Origin: Thermoleophilia bacterium
GTDB lineage: Bacteria; Actinomycetota; Thermoleophilia; Gaiellales; Gaiellaceae
Reading direction: 5' to 3'
Assembly: GCA_025927435.1 (NCBI GenBank)
Contig: JAICLM010000092.1
Coordinates: 1-7,981, forward strand
DNA: 7,981 nt
Shown here: positions 1 through 5,494 of the stretch, one piece after another
Layout: each line of letters opens with the position of its first letter
How positions within the stretch are numbered: position 1 is the stretch's first letter
The notes under the pieces: model-generated
Seen by the model: only the letters and a program-made list of their open reading frames with translations
Database searches by the model: none
Told to the model about the DNA's origin: nothing
Translations under genes and position numbers: made by a program

Positions 1-261
1 CCCGAAGCCTGCGAACTGGCGCATCGTCCAGAGCCGGCCGCGGTACATCGACGGGTAGACGCCGCGCGTGAAGGGATACGCGCCGGGCCAGCCTAGGTCG
101 CGCTCGTAGTCGAGCTCGACGTTCTCGGGCGAGTAGAGCGGTTCGTTCTCGACGCCGGAGATGGTCGAGAAGAGCTCTCCCTCGCGTTCGGGCGTCGCCT
201 CGTAGCGCTGCCGCCATTCGTCCGCGCCGGCGGTCTGCTCCTCGTGGTCCGTTGTCGCCAT
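1..261 (-). CDS. Acyl-CoA mutase large subunit, N-terminal part (methylmalonyl-/isobutyryl-CoA mutase family), partial
   Basis: The first 87 residues of an adenosylcobalamin-dependent acyl-CoA mutase catalytic subunit; the rest lies beyond the left edge. These enzymes rearrange the carbon skeleton of an acyl-CoA by a radical mechanism in the cytoplasm. After a variable acidic N-terminus comes the conserved entry to the TIM barrel, PFTRGVYPSMYRGRLW and then TMRQFAGFG (residues 63-87). Against Propionibacterium MutB numbering (offset 6), Tyr75, Met78, Arg82, Thr85 and Arg87 are kept, but the Tyr89 position is Phe83. Phe there is the isobutyryl-CoA mutase (IcmA) state, so a methylmalonyl-CoA label should not be taken for granted. 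ATG at 259-261 is the start: it is preceded by TAGACT and seven bases, with no Shine-Dalgarno sequence. Family membership is certain; substrate is open because the second selectivity residue (Arg207/Gln) is outside the window. Confidence 0.9.
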   Translation of the reverse strand, partial: MATTDHEEQTAGADEWRQRYEATPEREGELFSTISGVENEPLYSPENVELDYERDLGWPGAYPFTRGVYPSMYRGRLWTMRQFAGFG

Positions 262-268
262 CGCGTGA

Positions 269-274
269 AGTCTA
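269..274 (-). promoter_or_regulatory. Putative -10 element of a near-leaderless mutase promoter
   Basis: On the minus strand TAGACT lies seven bases before the mutase ATG. A -10 hexamer here would start transcription at, or one base before, the ATG. There is no GGAGG-like site upstream and no recognisable -35 element. The call rests on the same TAGNNT arrangement at four other starts in the window. Confidence 0.45.
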
Positions 275-308
275 GGCGGCTTCCCGCACCGGCTTGCCGG
301 GCGCGCCT

Positions 309-341
309 CGAGGAGGGCCGCTTCGTCGGCGGCCCTCCTCG
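309..341 (-). terminator. Strong GC-rich hairpin, probable terminator of the repeat-protein gene
   Basis: A perfect 12-bp inverted repeat (309-320 with 330-341) encloses a 9-base loop. It lies 15 bases past the stop codon of the exported repeat protein and upstream of the mutase promoter, the right place to end the former's transcript. No T-run follows on either strand, so it would be a U-less hairpin terminator or an mRNA 3'-end stabiliser. Confidence 0.6.
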
Positions 342-356
342 GATACCTCTCGTCAG

Positions 357-1169
357 TTACCGACTTCCAGCGGGAAGGCGTCCGCGAACGGTCTTCCGGG
401 CAGTCTGATGCCTGAGCGCGCCGGTCGGAGCGGTGACGGCCCACGTACCGAGGCTGACGGCCCGGCCCGCACCGGTCGACTTTATGTACGCGTCCGCACC
501 GAACTGGCTGGCGGCGTCGCACGACCATGCGGAAGCGACGTCGGTTAGGCAGCGGAAGCTGACGTTTGTATCAAACACCGAGTACACACAGAGATGGCCC
601 GGGGCGGCCTGTGGGTTGGATGAGCTGCCCGGACAATCGGCAGTCGGCGACCCGCCTGCCGGGATGAAGTCAGGACTCCCCGAGCCACCGACCGAGGGGG
701 CCGACGCCAGCGGGAAGGGGAAGCTGATCGCGCCACTGGCCTCCTGGCCTGCGGCTGTTGCCTCGAACTCGACCGCATAGGTGCCTGTTTCGGTCTTTCC
801 ACTGGGAAGAGTCCCCGGCGACAGTGCCGTCGTGGCTGTCGTGGCGTTCGTCGCGTTCGTCGCGTTGGTGGCGCTCGTCGCGTGCGTCGCATTTGTCGCA
901 TTTGTCGCGTTCGTCGCATTGGCCGCATTGGTCGCGTTCGTGGCGCTGTCTGCGCTCGAGGCGTGCGTCGCGTTGGTCGCAGTGTTCGCGGTCTTGGCGT
1001 GCTTCACGCTGAGCGTCGGAGCGAGCTTCTTGATCAGCTTCGTATCCGCTTTCTTGTCGCCGTGCTTCGACGTGCTGGCCGCGACGGCCGTCCCGCCGAG
1101 CACCAGGCTCAGTGTGACCATCGAGATGACGAGCGCCGGGCTGGGCAGGCGAAACCTGCGCTTGAGCAT
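357..1169 (-). CDS. Exported Asn-Ala-Thr repeat protein with Cys-containing C-terminal domain
   Basis: A 270-residue protein of unknown function. Residues 1-31 are a basic stretch (KRRFR) followed by a hydrophobic segment ending GGTAVAAS, which fits a signal peptide or N-terminal anchor. A Lys-rich linker (35-60) leads to a low-complexity tract (about 61-115) built of x-Ala-Thr triplets, nine of them Asn-Ala-Thr. Residues 125-250 look like a compact extracellular domain with four cysteines (179, 194, 207, 217), enough for two disulfides. It ends WAVTAP followed by a 20-residue basic tail. From general knowledge, proteins with a short anchor, (NAT/ANT)n tract and beta-rich domain recur in Thermoleophilia, but I know no assigned role; surface display is an inference. 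The start is firm: GGAGG (plus 1175-1179) sits five bases from the ATG. Antisense frames are open through the repeat because the repeat unit is a multiple of three. Confidence 0.8.
   Translation of the reverse strand: MLKRRFRLPSPALVISMVTLSLVLGGTAVAASTSKHGDKKADTKLIKKLAPTLSVKHAKTANTATNATHASSADSATNATNAANATNATNATNATHATSATNATNATNATTATTALSPGTLPSGKTETGTYAVEFEATAAGQEASGAISFPFPLASAPSVGGSGSPDFIPAGGSPTADCPGSSSNPQAAPGHLCVYSVFDTNVSFRCLTDVASAWSCDAASQFGADAYIKSTGAGRAVSLGTWAVTAPTGALRHQTARKTVRGRLPAGSR
825..989 (-). repeat. Degenerate 9-bp tandem repeat encoding (x-Ala-Thr)n
   Basis: The repeat is a 9-bp unit, AACGCGACG on the coding strand (seen as gtcgcgttc on plus), densest at 840-944. Units vary at synonymous sites (aac/aat, gcg/gca) and at the first codon (Asn, His, Ser, Thr), so the array is not a recent perfect expansion. 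It stays in frame throughout and encodes the low-complexity tract of the exported protein. Confidence 0.85.
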
Positions 1170-1174
1170 AGGAA

Positions 1175-1179
1175 CCTCC
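1175..1179 (-). promoter_or_regulatory. Shine-Dalgarno site of the repeat protein
   Basis: GGAGG on the minus strand, five bases before the ATG at 1167-1169. It fixes the start of the exported repeat protein and contrasts with the SD-less starts of the neighbouring enzymes. Confidence 0.8.
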
Positions 1180-1294
1180 GGTCGAGTTGTCGGAACTCTC
1201 AGCCGGGCACCCTGTCAGGCGTAGAAGACGGCGCCGCAGAATGGTGAGCCGCTCGCACGCGCGAACGGTGGCCATGTCACCCTCTGGCTCCTGA

Positions 1295-1318
1295 CGAATG
1301 CCCTCAGGCTGAGCATCG
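1295..1318 (-). terminator. Weak hairpin downstream of the adenosyltransferase gene
   Basis: On the minus strand CGATGC pairs with GCATTCG (one bulged base) around an inner TCA/TGA stem. It lies about 20 bases past the adenosyltransferase stop, inside the 167-base gap before the repeat-protein gene. No T-run follows. It may reduce read-through, but chance hairpins of this quality are common in GC-rich DNA. I recognise nothing else in that gap except the SD site. Confidence 0.25.
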
Positions 1319-1336
1319 CCCTTCGGCTCGCGATCG

Positions 1337-1879
1337 TCAAGAGATCGAACCGGGGCGCCAGAGAGGACCGGCGACCCCGACCTCTGCGTTCGCCGCGCGG
1401 GCGAGAACGAAGAGAAGATCGGAGAGCCGGTTGAGGTAGACGGCCGCGAGCGGGTTCGTCTCCGGCACGGTCAGCACCGCGCGCTCGGCGCGCCGGCAGA
1501 CCGCGCGCGCGAGGAAAAGCCGCGCGGCCCGCTCACTGCCGCCCGGCAGAACGAAGCTCTTCAAATCCGGCAGCGACGCGTTCGCCTCGTCGATCTCCTG
1601 CTCCAGCCGGCCGACCGCCTCCTCCGTGATGCGCAGCCGGTCGTCGCCCTCCACGAACGGGACCGAGAGGTCCGCTCCGACGTCGAAGAGCTCGTTCTGG
1701 ATGCGGTCGAGCCCGCCGGCGAGGCCGAGAAGCGAGTTCAGCTCGTCGACGTCGCCCATCGCGGCCACGCGCGGGTCGAGCTTCGAGACGCGCGAGCCGT
1801 CGCCGAGGCTCGTCTGCCCCCCGTCGCCGCCGCGCGTGTAGATCCGCGTCAGGCGGACGGGCTCGTCGCGCTTCCGCAT
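1337..1879 (-). CDS. Cob(I)alamin adenosyltransferase, PduO/MMAB type
   Basis: A 180-residue cytoplasmic enzyme that transfers the 5'-deoxyadenosyl group of ATP to cob(I)alamin, making the adenosylcobalamin used by acyl-CoA mutases. The N-terminal ATP loop is clear (TRIYTRGGDGGQTSLGDGSR, residues 11-30), followed by DPRVAAMGDVDELNS (35-49). The C-terminal half has the family helices FVLPGGSERAARL (109-121), CRRAERAV (128-135) and YLNRLSDLLFVLARAAN (148-164). Length is normal for the family. ATG at 1877-1879 has no Shine-Dalgarno site; TAGGCT ends six bases before it, predicting an mRNA that begins at the ATG. The mutase 1.6 kb downstream on the same strand is the obvious client. The gene is divergent from the GNAT gene with only 17 bp between start codons. 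Confidence 0.95.
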   Translation of the reverse strand: MRKRDEPVRLTRIYTRGGDGGQTSLGDGSRVSKLDPRVAAMGDVDELNSLLGLAGGLDRIQNELFDVGADLSVPFVEGDDRLRITEEAVGRLEQEIDEANASLPDLKSFVLPGGSERAARLFLARAVCRRAERAVLTVPETNPLAAVYLNRLSDLLFVLARAANAEVGVAGPLWRPGSIS

Positions 1880-1884
1880 GCCCG

Positions 1885-1891
1885 TAGCCTA
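1885..1891. promoter_or_regulatory. Overlapping, oppositely directed -10 elements for two leaderless genes
   Basis: The 7-bp TAGCCTA reads as TAGCCT on plus (1885-1890) and TAGGCT on minus (1891-1886). It is the core of the palindrome CGTAG-C-CTACG (1883-1893 with its flanks). On each strand exactly six bases separate the hexamer from an ATG (plus 1897, minus 1879), so standard -10 to +1 spacing puts +1 on the A of both start codons. No -35 motif is recognisable on either strand. The geometry is read directly; promoter activity is inferred. Confidence 0.6.
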
Positions 1892-1896
1892 CGGCG

Positions 1897-2319
1897 ATGA
1901 TCCGCCGCGCGACCGCCGACGACGTCGAGGAGATCGTCGCGATCTTCGAGCCGTCGTTCGCGCTGCTCGACTTCCTGCCGCGACTCCACACGCACGAGGA
2001 GAACCTCGCCTTCTTCACCCGATGTGTGCGCGACGGGGACGCGTACGTCCTCGGCCGCGGCTTCGCGATCCTCGCCGGCGACTGGCTCACGCACCTCTAC
2101 GTCCACCCGGATGAGCTCGGCACCGGCGTCGGCCACAAGCTGTTCGAGCACGTGAAGACGTTGCGGCCTGACGGCTTCCAGCTCTGGGTCTTCCAACAGA
2201 ACGAGCGCGCGCGGCGCTTCTACGAGGCACACGGTGCAGTGGCCGTCGAGTTCACGGACGGCTCCGGGAACGAGGAGAAGACGCCCGACGTGCGTTACCG
2301 GTGGACGTCCAACAACTAG
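1897..2319 (+). CDS. GNAT-family N-acetyltransferase
   Basis: A 140-residue acyltransferase of the GNAT fold, which moves an acetyl group from acetyl-CoA to an amine. It opens with the usual MIRRATADDVEEIVAIF. The acetyl-CoA-binding motif A is at residues 67-86: LYVHPDELGTGVG on the beta-4/alpha-3 turn, then HKLFEHV. QLWVFQQNERARRFYEAHG (95-113) is the typical C-terminal beta5-alpha4 segment, ending in a strand with RYRW. The substrate cannot be told from sequence. The start has no SD site and lies six bases after TAGCCT, so it is probably translated from a leaderless mRNA. Its last 19 bases overlap the start of the MBL-like gene in another frame, so the two are probably cotranscribed. Confidence 0.9.
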   Translation: MIRRATADDVEEIVAIFEPSFALLDFLPRLHTHEENLAFFTRCVRDGDAYVLGRGFAILAGDWLTHLYVHPDELGTGVGHKLFEHVKTLRPDGFQLWVFQQNERARRFYEAHGAVAVEFTDGSGNEEKTPDVRYRWTSNN

Positions 2320-2711
2320 CGGACGGGTTGTGGCGCTGGACGGCCGCGGGGGCCGGCTGCGTCTACTACGAGGCGCCCGACGCGATCGTCCTCTTCGACC
2401 CGCTCGTACCCGCAGGCGAGGAAGAGAAGTTCCTCCGGTATCTCGACCGGGACATCGAGCGGCTCGGCCTTCCCGTTTCGATCCTCCTCACCGTCGAGCG
2501 AAACGAACGAAGCGCACCGGTACTGCGCGAGCGCTACGGGGCCGGCGACCGGGTACCGACGACGGTCGAGGCCTACCCGGGCGAGGATCAGTCCGCGTAC
2601 TTCATCCGGCCACACGGCGCTCTCGTCGTCGCGACAGTCGAGGTCTCCCCGGCCGCGACCGCCGACCTTCCGGTCGAGATCGTGCTCGCCTCGAACCTAG
2701 CCGGCGGCTAG
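2301..2711 (+). CDS. Small metallo-beta-lactamase-like protein lacking the zinc motif
   Basis: A 136-residue protein beginning at GTG. Residues 6-36 (LADGLWRWTAAGAGCVYYEAPDAIVLFDPLVP, shown in parts: LADGLWRW, CVYYE, AIVLFDPLVP) match the first strands of metallo-beta-lactamase-fold hydrolases. ILLT (61-64) is the strand that normally leads into H-x-H-x-D-H, but here V-E-R-N-E-R (65-70) follows, so every metal ligand of that motif is gone. The chain ends well short of a full MBL domain. It is probably a non-enzymatic or regulatory derivative, or a product of decay with an intact frame. The GTG lies inside the GNAT gene with no SD nearby, which suggests translational coupling. An unrelated short protein cannot be ruled out. 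Its stop codon lies in a palindrome shared with the opposing acyl-CoA dehydrogenase gene. Confidence 0.7.
   Translation: MDVQQLADGLWRWTAAGAGCVYYEAPDAIVLFDPLVPAGEEEKFLRYLDRDIERLGLPVSILLTVERNERSAPVLRERYGAGDRVPTTVEAYPGEDQSAYFIRPHGALVVATVEVSPAATADLPVEIVLASNLAGG
2697..2711. repeat. Palindrome carrying the stop codons of two convergent genes
   Basis: CTAGCC-GGC-GGCTAG has 6-bp arms around 3 bases. Read on plus it encodes Leu-Ala-Gly-Gly-stop of the MBL-like protein; read on minus it encodes Leu-Ala-Ala-Gly-stop of the acyl-CoA dehydrogenase. It is the whole 15-bp overlap of the two genes. The stem is too short to be a convincing terminator. Confidence 0.7.
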
Positions 2712-3857
2712 CGAGCGTTCCTGCAGCCCGAGGATCGAGCGCGCGATCACGAGCCGCTGGATCTCGCTCGTGCCCTCGTAGATCTCCGTGATCTTGGCGT
2801 CGCGGTAGTAGCGCTCGACCGGGAACTCCTTCGTGTAGCCGTAGCCGCCGAGGATCTGGATGGCCTCGCCCGTCTGGCGCCGCGCCATCTCCGACGCAAA
2901 CAGCTTGGCCTTCGCGCCTGCCTCCGTGTGCGGGAGGTCGTTCTGCTTCAGCCACGCGGCGCGATGGACTAGGAGGCGGGCCGCGTCGATCTCCATCGAC
3001 ATGTCCGCGAGCTTGTGCTGGATCGCCTGGAACCGACCGATCGGCTGCCCGAACGCGTGCCGCTCCTTCGCGTACTCGCGCGCGACGTCGTAGGCCGCCT
3101 GCGCGATCCCGACCGCCTGCGCGGCGATCCCGATCCGGCCGCCGTCGAGCGTCGCCATCGCGACGTGGAAGCCCTTCCCCTCCTCGTGCAGCAGCCGGTC
3201 GGCCTCCACGACGGTGTCCACCGCGATCGAGTTGGTGGTCGACGAGTTGAGGCCGAGCTTCTCCTCGCGGCCGGTGACCCGGATCTGGTCTGCGTCGAGC
3301 ACGAAGGCCGAGACCCCGCGCGCGCCCGGCGTGTCCGGGTCGGTGCGCGCGAAGAGGAGGAACGTCCCGGCGGCCTCCGCCGTCGAGATGAACTGCTTCG
3401 CGCCGGAGATGCGCCAGCCGCCGTCCTCGCGCGTCGCCGAGGTGCGCAGCGCCCCCGCGTCGGAGCCTGCCTCGGCTTCGGTCAGCGCGAAGGCACCGAT
3501 CAGCTCGCCGCGCGCGAGCGGTGGGACGAAGCGGGCGCGCTGCTCCTCGGTCCCGAAGCGCAACAGCGGCAGGGTCACCGCGCTCGTGTGCACGGCGACG
3601 GTGACGCCGACGCCGGCGTCGCCGCGCGAGAGCTCCTCGATCACGAGCATGTAGGAGAGGAAGTCGGCCCCGGCGCCGCCGTACTCCTCGGGGAGGCAGA
3701 CGCCCATCAGCCCGAGCTCGGCGAGCTTGGCGAAGACCTCGCGCGGGAAGTGGTGCTCGCGGTCCCACTCCGCCGCGTGCGGCTCGATCTCGCCGCGGAC
3801 GAAGTCGCGCGTGAACGCCTGGATCTCCTTTTGCTCGGCGGAGAGCTCGAAGTCCAT
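2697..3857 (-). CDS. Short-chain acyl-CoA dehydrogenase (butyryl-CoA dehydrogenase type)
   Basis: A 386-residue FAD enzyme that oxidises a short acyl-CoA to the trans-2-enoyl-CoA, passing electrons to electron-transfer flavoprotein. The N-terminal helical domain begins MDFELSAEQKEIQ. Signature 1 is FALTEAEAGSDAGAL (123-137, with Ala in place of the usual Pro). RHAFGQPIGRFQAIQHKLADM (266-286) and QILGGYGYTKEFPVERYYRD (334-353) are the FAD/dimer-contact segments. The catalytic base is Glu361 in IYEGTSEIQ, the position used by short- and medium-chain enzymes. The frame stays open 45 codons upstream, but that stretch runs into the preceding gene and is unlike the family. The chosen ATG (3855-3857) shares one base with the upstream TGA (TGATG) and has no SD site, which indicates translational coupling to 3-hydroxybutyryl-CoA dehydrogenase. 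Chain-length preference is inferred. Confidence 0.95.
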   Translation of the reverse strand: MDFELSAEQKEIQAFTRDFVRGEIEPHAAEWDREHHFPREVFAKLAELGLMGVCLPEEYGGAGADFLSYMLVIEELSRGDAGVGVTVAVHTSAVTLPLLRFGTEEQRARFVPPLARGELIGAFALTEAEAGSDAGALRTSATREDGGWRISGAKQFISTAEAAGTFLLFARTDPDTPGARGVSAFVLDADQIRVTGREEKLGLNSSTTNSIAVDTVVEADRLLHEEGKGFHVAMATLDGGRIGIAAQAVGIAQAAYDVAREYAKERHAFGQPIGRFQAIQHKLADMSMEIDAARLLVHRAAWLKQNDLPHTEAGAKAKLFASEMARRQTGEAIQILGGYGYTKEFPVERYYRDAKITEIYEGTSEIQRLVIARSILGLQERSLAAG

Positions 3858-4690
3858 CAGTCGTAAGCGTAGAAACCACGGCCGGACTTTCGCCCGAGGC
3901 GGCCGGCCTGGACGTGCTCGCGCAGGAGCGGGCAAGGCGCGTACTTCCCGTCGCCGAGGCCCTCCTGCAGCACCTCCATGATTGCCACACACGTGTCCAG
4001 CCCGATCAGGTCGGCGAGCGCGAGCGGCCCCATCGGATGGGCAAAGCCGAGCTTCGCGATCGTGTCGATCGCCTCGGGCTCGGCGACTCCGTCGTGCAAC
4101 GCCCAGACCGCCTCGTTGATGAACGGCATCAGGATCCGGTTCGAGACGAAGCCCGGGAAGTCGTTGGCGACCGCCGGCGTCTTCCCGAGCTCCTCGGCGA
4201 GCGCGACGATCGCCGCCGCGGTCTCGTCGGAGGTCGCGCGCCCGCGCACGACCTCGACCAGCTTCAGCACCGGCACGGGGTTGAAGAAGTGCATGCCGAT
4301 CACCCGGTCGGGACGGTTTGTGGCGGCGGCGAGCGACGTGATCGGGATCGAGGACGTGTTCGAGGCCAGAACCCCGGTCCCGGGTAGCGTCTGGTCGGCC
4401 GTTCGGAAGACGTCCTCCTTGGTCTTGAGGTCCTCGACGACCGCCTCGATCATCAGCTCCGCCGGGACGATCTCCTCGACCGGCGTGATCCTCGCCAGGA
4501 CTTCGTCCGGGTCGGAGCCGCCCTTCTCCGCGAGCTTCTCGAGGCTCTTGCGGATCGTGGACAGGCCGCGCTCGATCGCGCCGGGATACGGGTCGTGCAG
4601 GGACACACGACGCCCGGACACGGCAACGACCTGCGCGATTCCGCCGCCCATCTGGCCCGCTCCCACCACGAGGACGTGCTCGAAGTCCAT
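3857..4690 (-). CDS. 3-hydroxybutyryl-CoA dehydrogenase
   Basis: A 277-residue NAD(P)-dependent enzyme interconverting 3-hydroxybutyryl-CoA and acetoacetyl-CoA. It has the Rossmann loop VVGAGQMGGGIAQ (8-20), with Asp33 ending strand beta-2, a hallmark of NAD preference. Aligned with human HAD (offset 24), the catalytic residues Ser113, His134 (HFFNPVP), Glu146 and Asn184 (FPGFVSNR) are all present. The C-terminal helical dimer domain (190-277) ends GRKSGRGFYAYD as is usual. Length is that of stand-alone bacterial enzymes, not a FadB fusion. ATG at 4688-4690 lacks an SD site; TAGCCT lies nine bases before it, so at most a leader of about three bases is expected. It is the first gene of a two-gene unit with the acyl-CoA dehydrogenase. 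Confidence 0.96.
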   Translation of the reverse strand: MDFEHVLVVGAGQMGGGIAQVVAVSGRRVSLHDPYPGAIERGLSTIRKSLEKLAEKGGSDPDEVLARITPVEEIVPAELMIEAVVEDLKTKEDVFRTADQTLPGTGVLASNTSSIPITSLAAATNRPDRVIGMHFFNPVPVLKLVEVVRGRATSDETAAAIVALAEELGKTPAVANDFPGFVSNRILMPFINEAVWALHDGVAEPEAIDTIAKLGFAHPMGPLALADLIGLDTCVAIMEVLQEGLGDGKYAPCPLLREHVQAGRLGRKSGRGFYAYD

Positions 4691-4699
4691 GCGGTGCCG

Positions 4700-4711
4700 A
4701 GGCTATAGGGT
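4700..4711. promoter_or_regulatory. Abutting divergent -10 elements for dehydrogenase and hydrolase genes
   Basis: AGGCTA|TAGGGT: on plus, TAGGGT (4706-4711) is six bases before the GTG at 4718. On minus, TAGCCT (4705-4700) is nine bases before the ATG at 4690. The hexamers sit back to back in a 27-bp gap. The plus arrangement predicts a fully leaderless mRNA and the minus one a leader of about three bases. No -35 motif was found on either side. Confidence 0.55.
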
Positions 4712-4717
4712 CGCGGC

Positions 4718-5494
4718 GTGCCGACGGTCGACGTCAACGGTGCGCGCCTCTGGTACGACGAGGCCGGCAGCGGCCCAACGGTCTTGCTCCTGCACGGCGG
4801 GCTCGGCGACTCGGGGCTCTGGGAGCCGGTCGTGCCGTTCCTCGCCGAGCGCTTCCGCACGATCCGCACCGACCTGCGCTTCTTCGGGAAGTCGACCGGG
4901 CCGGCAGTGCCCTGGTCCTGGCAGGACGACACGATCGGCGTGCTCGACGAGCTTCGCATCGACCGGGCGGCGGTCGTGGGTCTCTCCCTCGGCGGCAAGC
5001 TGGCGCTCGACGTCGCGCTCGCACACCCCGACCGGCTCTGGGCCGTGGTGGGCGTCGCTCCGGGGCTGGGCGGACACGACGGAGACCCGTACACCGAGGA
5101 GCACGAGGCGCGCTACGAGGCCGCCGAGGACAAGATCGAGGCGATGCTGGAGATCGACCTCGAGGTCTGGGCGCCCCTCGGCGCCGACGACCGGATCCGG
5201 GAGCTCTGGCGCGCCACGCCCGACGCGAATCCGCTCCCGGAGGGCGTCGAGCCGCGCGAGCCCGAGGGCGCCCCCGCAAAGGACCGCCTCGGCGAGCTCG
5301 CCGTGCCCACGCTCGTCGTGACGGCGAAGCACGACCCGGCCGGCTTCCGCGAGATCGGCCCTCTCGTGGCGCGCGCCGCGCCGGACGCGCGCCACGTCGA
5401 GCTCGAATCCGACCACTACCTGACGCTACGCGAGCCCGAGCTCCTGTCCGGGGTGCTGGTCGATTTCCTTGCCGCGGCGGCGCCGGAGGAGTAG
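4718..5494 (+). CDS. Alpha/beta-hydrolase fold protein
   Basis: A 258-residue cytoplasmic serine hydrolase of unknown substrate. The oxyanion-hole HGG is at 26-28 and TDLRFFGKST at 51-60 matches the conserved loop after strand 4. The nucleophile is Ser90 in the elbow VGLSLGG. The acid is most likely Asp206 (VTAKHDPAG) and the base His233 (ESDHYLTLREP), giving a complete catalytic triad. The charged helical stretch 120-185 is the lid. Enol-lactone hydrolases, epoxide hydrolases and esterases all share this layout, so no finer call is safe. GTG at 4718 is chosen because it begins the strand MPTVDVNGARLWYDEAG and lies six bases after TAGGGT; no SD is present. The last 69 bases overlap the opposing propeller-protein gene. 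Confidence 0.92.
   Translation: MPTVDVNGARLWYDEAGSGPTVLLLHGGLGDSGLWEPVVPFLAERFRTIRTDLRFFGKSTGPAVPWSWQDDTIGVLDELRIDRAAVVGLSLGGKLALDVALAHPDRLWAVVGVAPGLGGHDGDPYTEEHEARYEAAEDKIEAMLEIDLEVWAPLGADDRIRELWRATPDANPLPEGVEPREPEGAPAKDRLGELAVPTLVVTAKHDPAGFREIGPLVARAAPDARHVELESDHYLTLREPELLSGVLVDFLAAAAPEE

Noticed and set aside
825..989. Short tandem repeats considered as a CRISPR array
   Set aside because: Units are 9 bp, contiguous, without spacers, and lie in frame inside a gene with a signal peptide and SD site.
781..1224. Plus-strand frame rich in Val-Ala-Phe repeats, with other long antisense frames over the repeat protein
   Set aside because: It is the mirror of the 9-bp (Asn-Ala-Thr) array. A repeat unit divisible by three keeps all frames open, and these frames have no start signal or family features.
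3858..3992. Longer N-terminus for the acyl-CoA dehydrogenase
   Set aside because: The 45 extra residues lie over the 3-hydroxybutyryl-CoA dehydrogenase end and are Arg/Pro-rich without family similarity. The TGATG overlap and MDFELSAEQ give a better start.
3978..5321. Long plus-strand frame across the dehydrogenase and hydrolase genes
   Set aside because: It is low-complexity Arg/Ser/Thr-rich translation antisense to, or out of frame with, two genes that have complete active sites.
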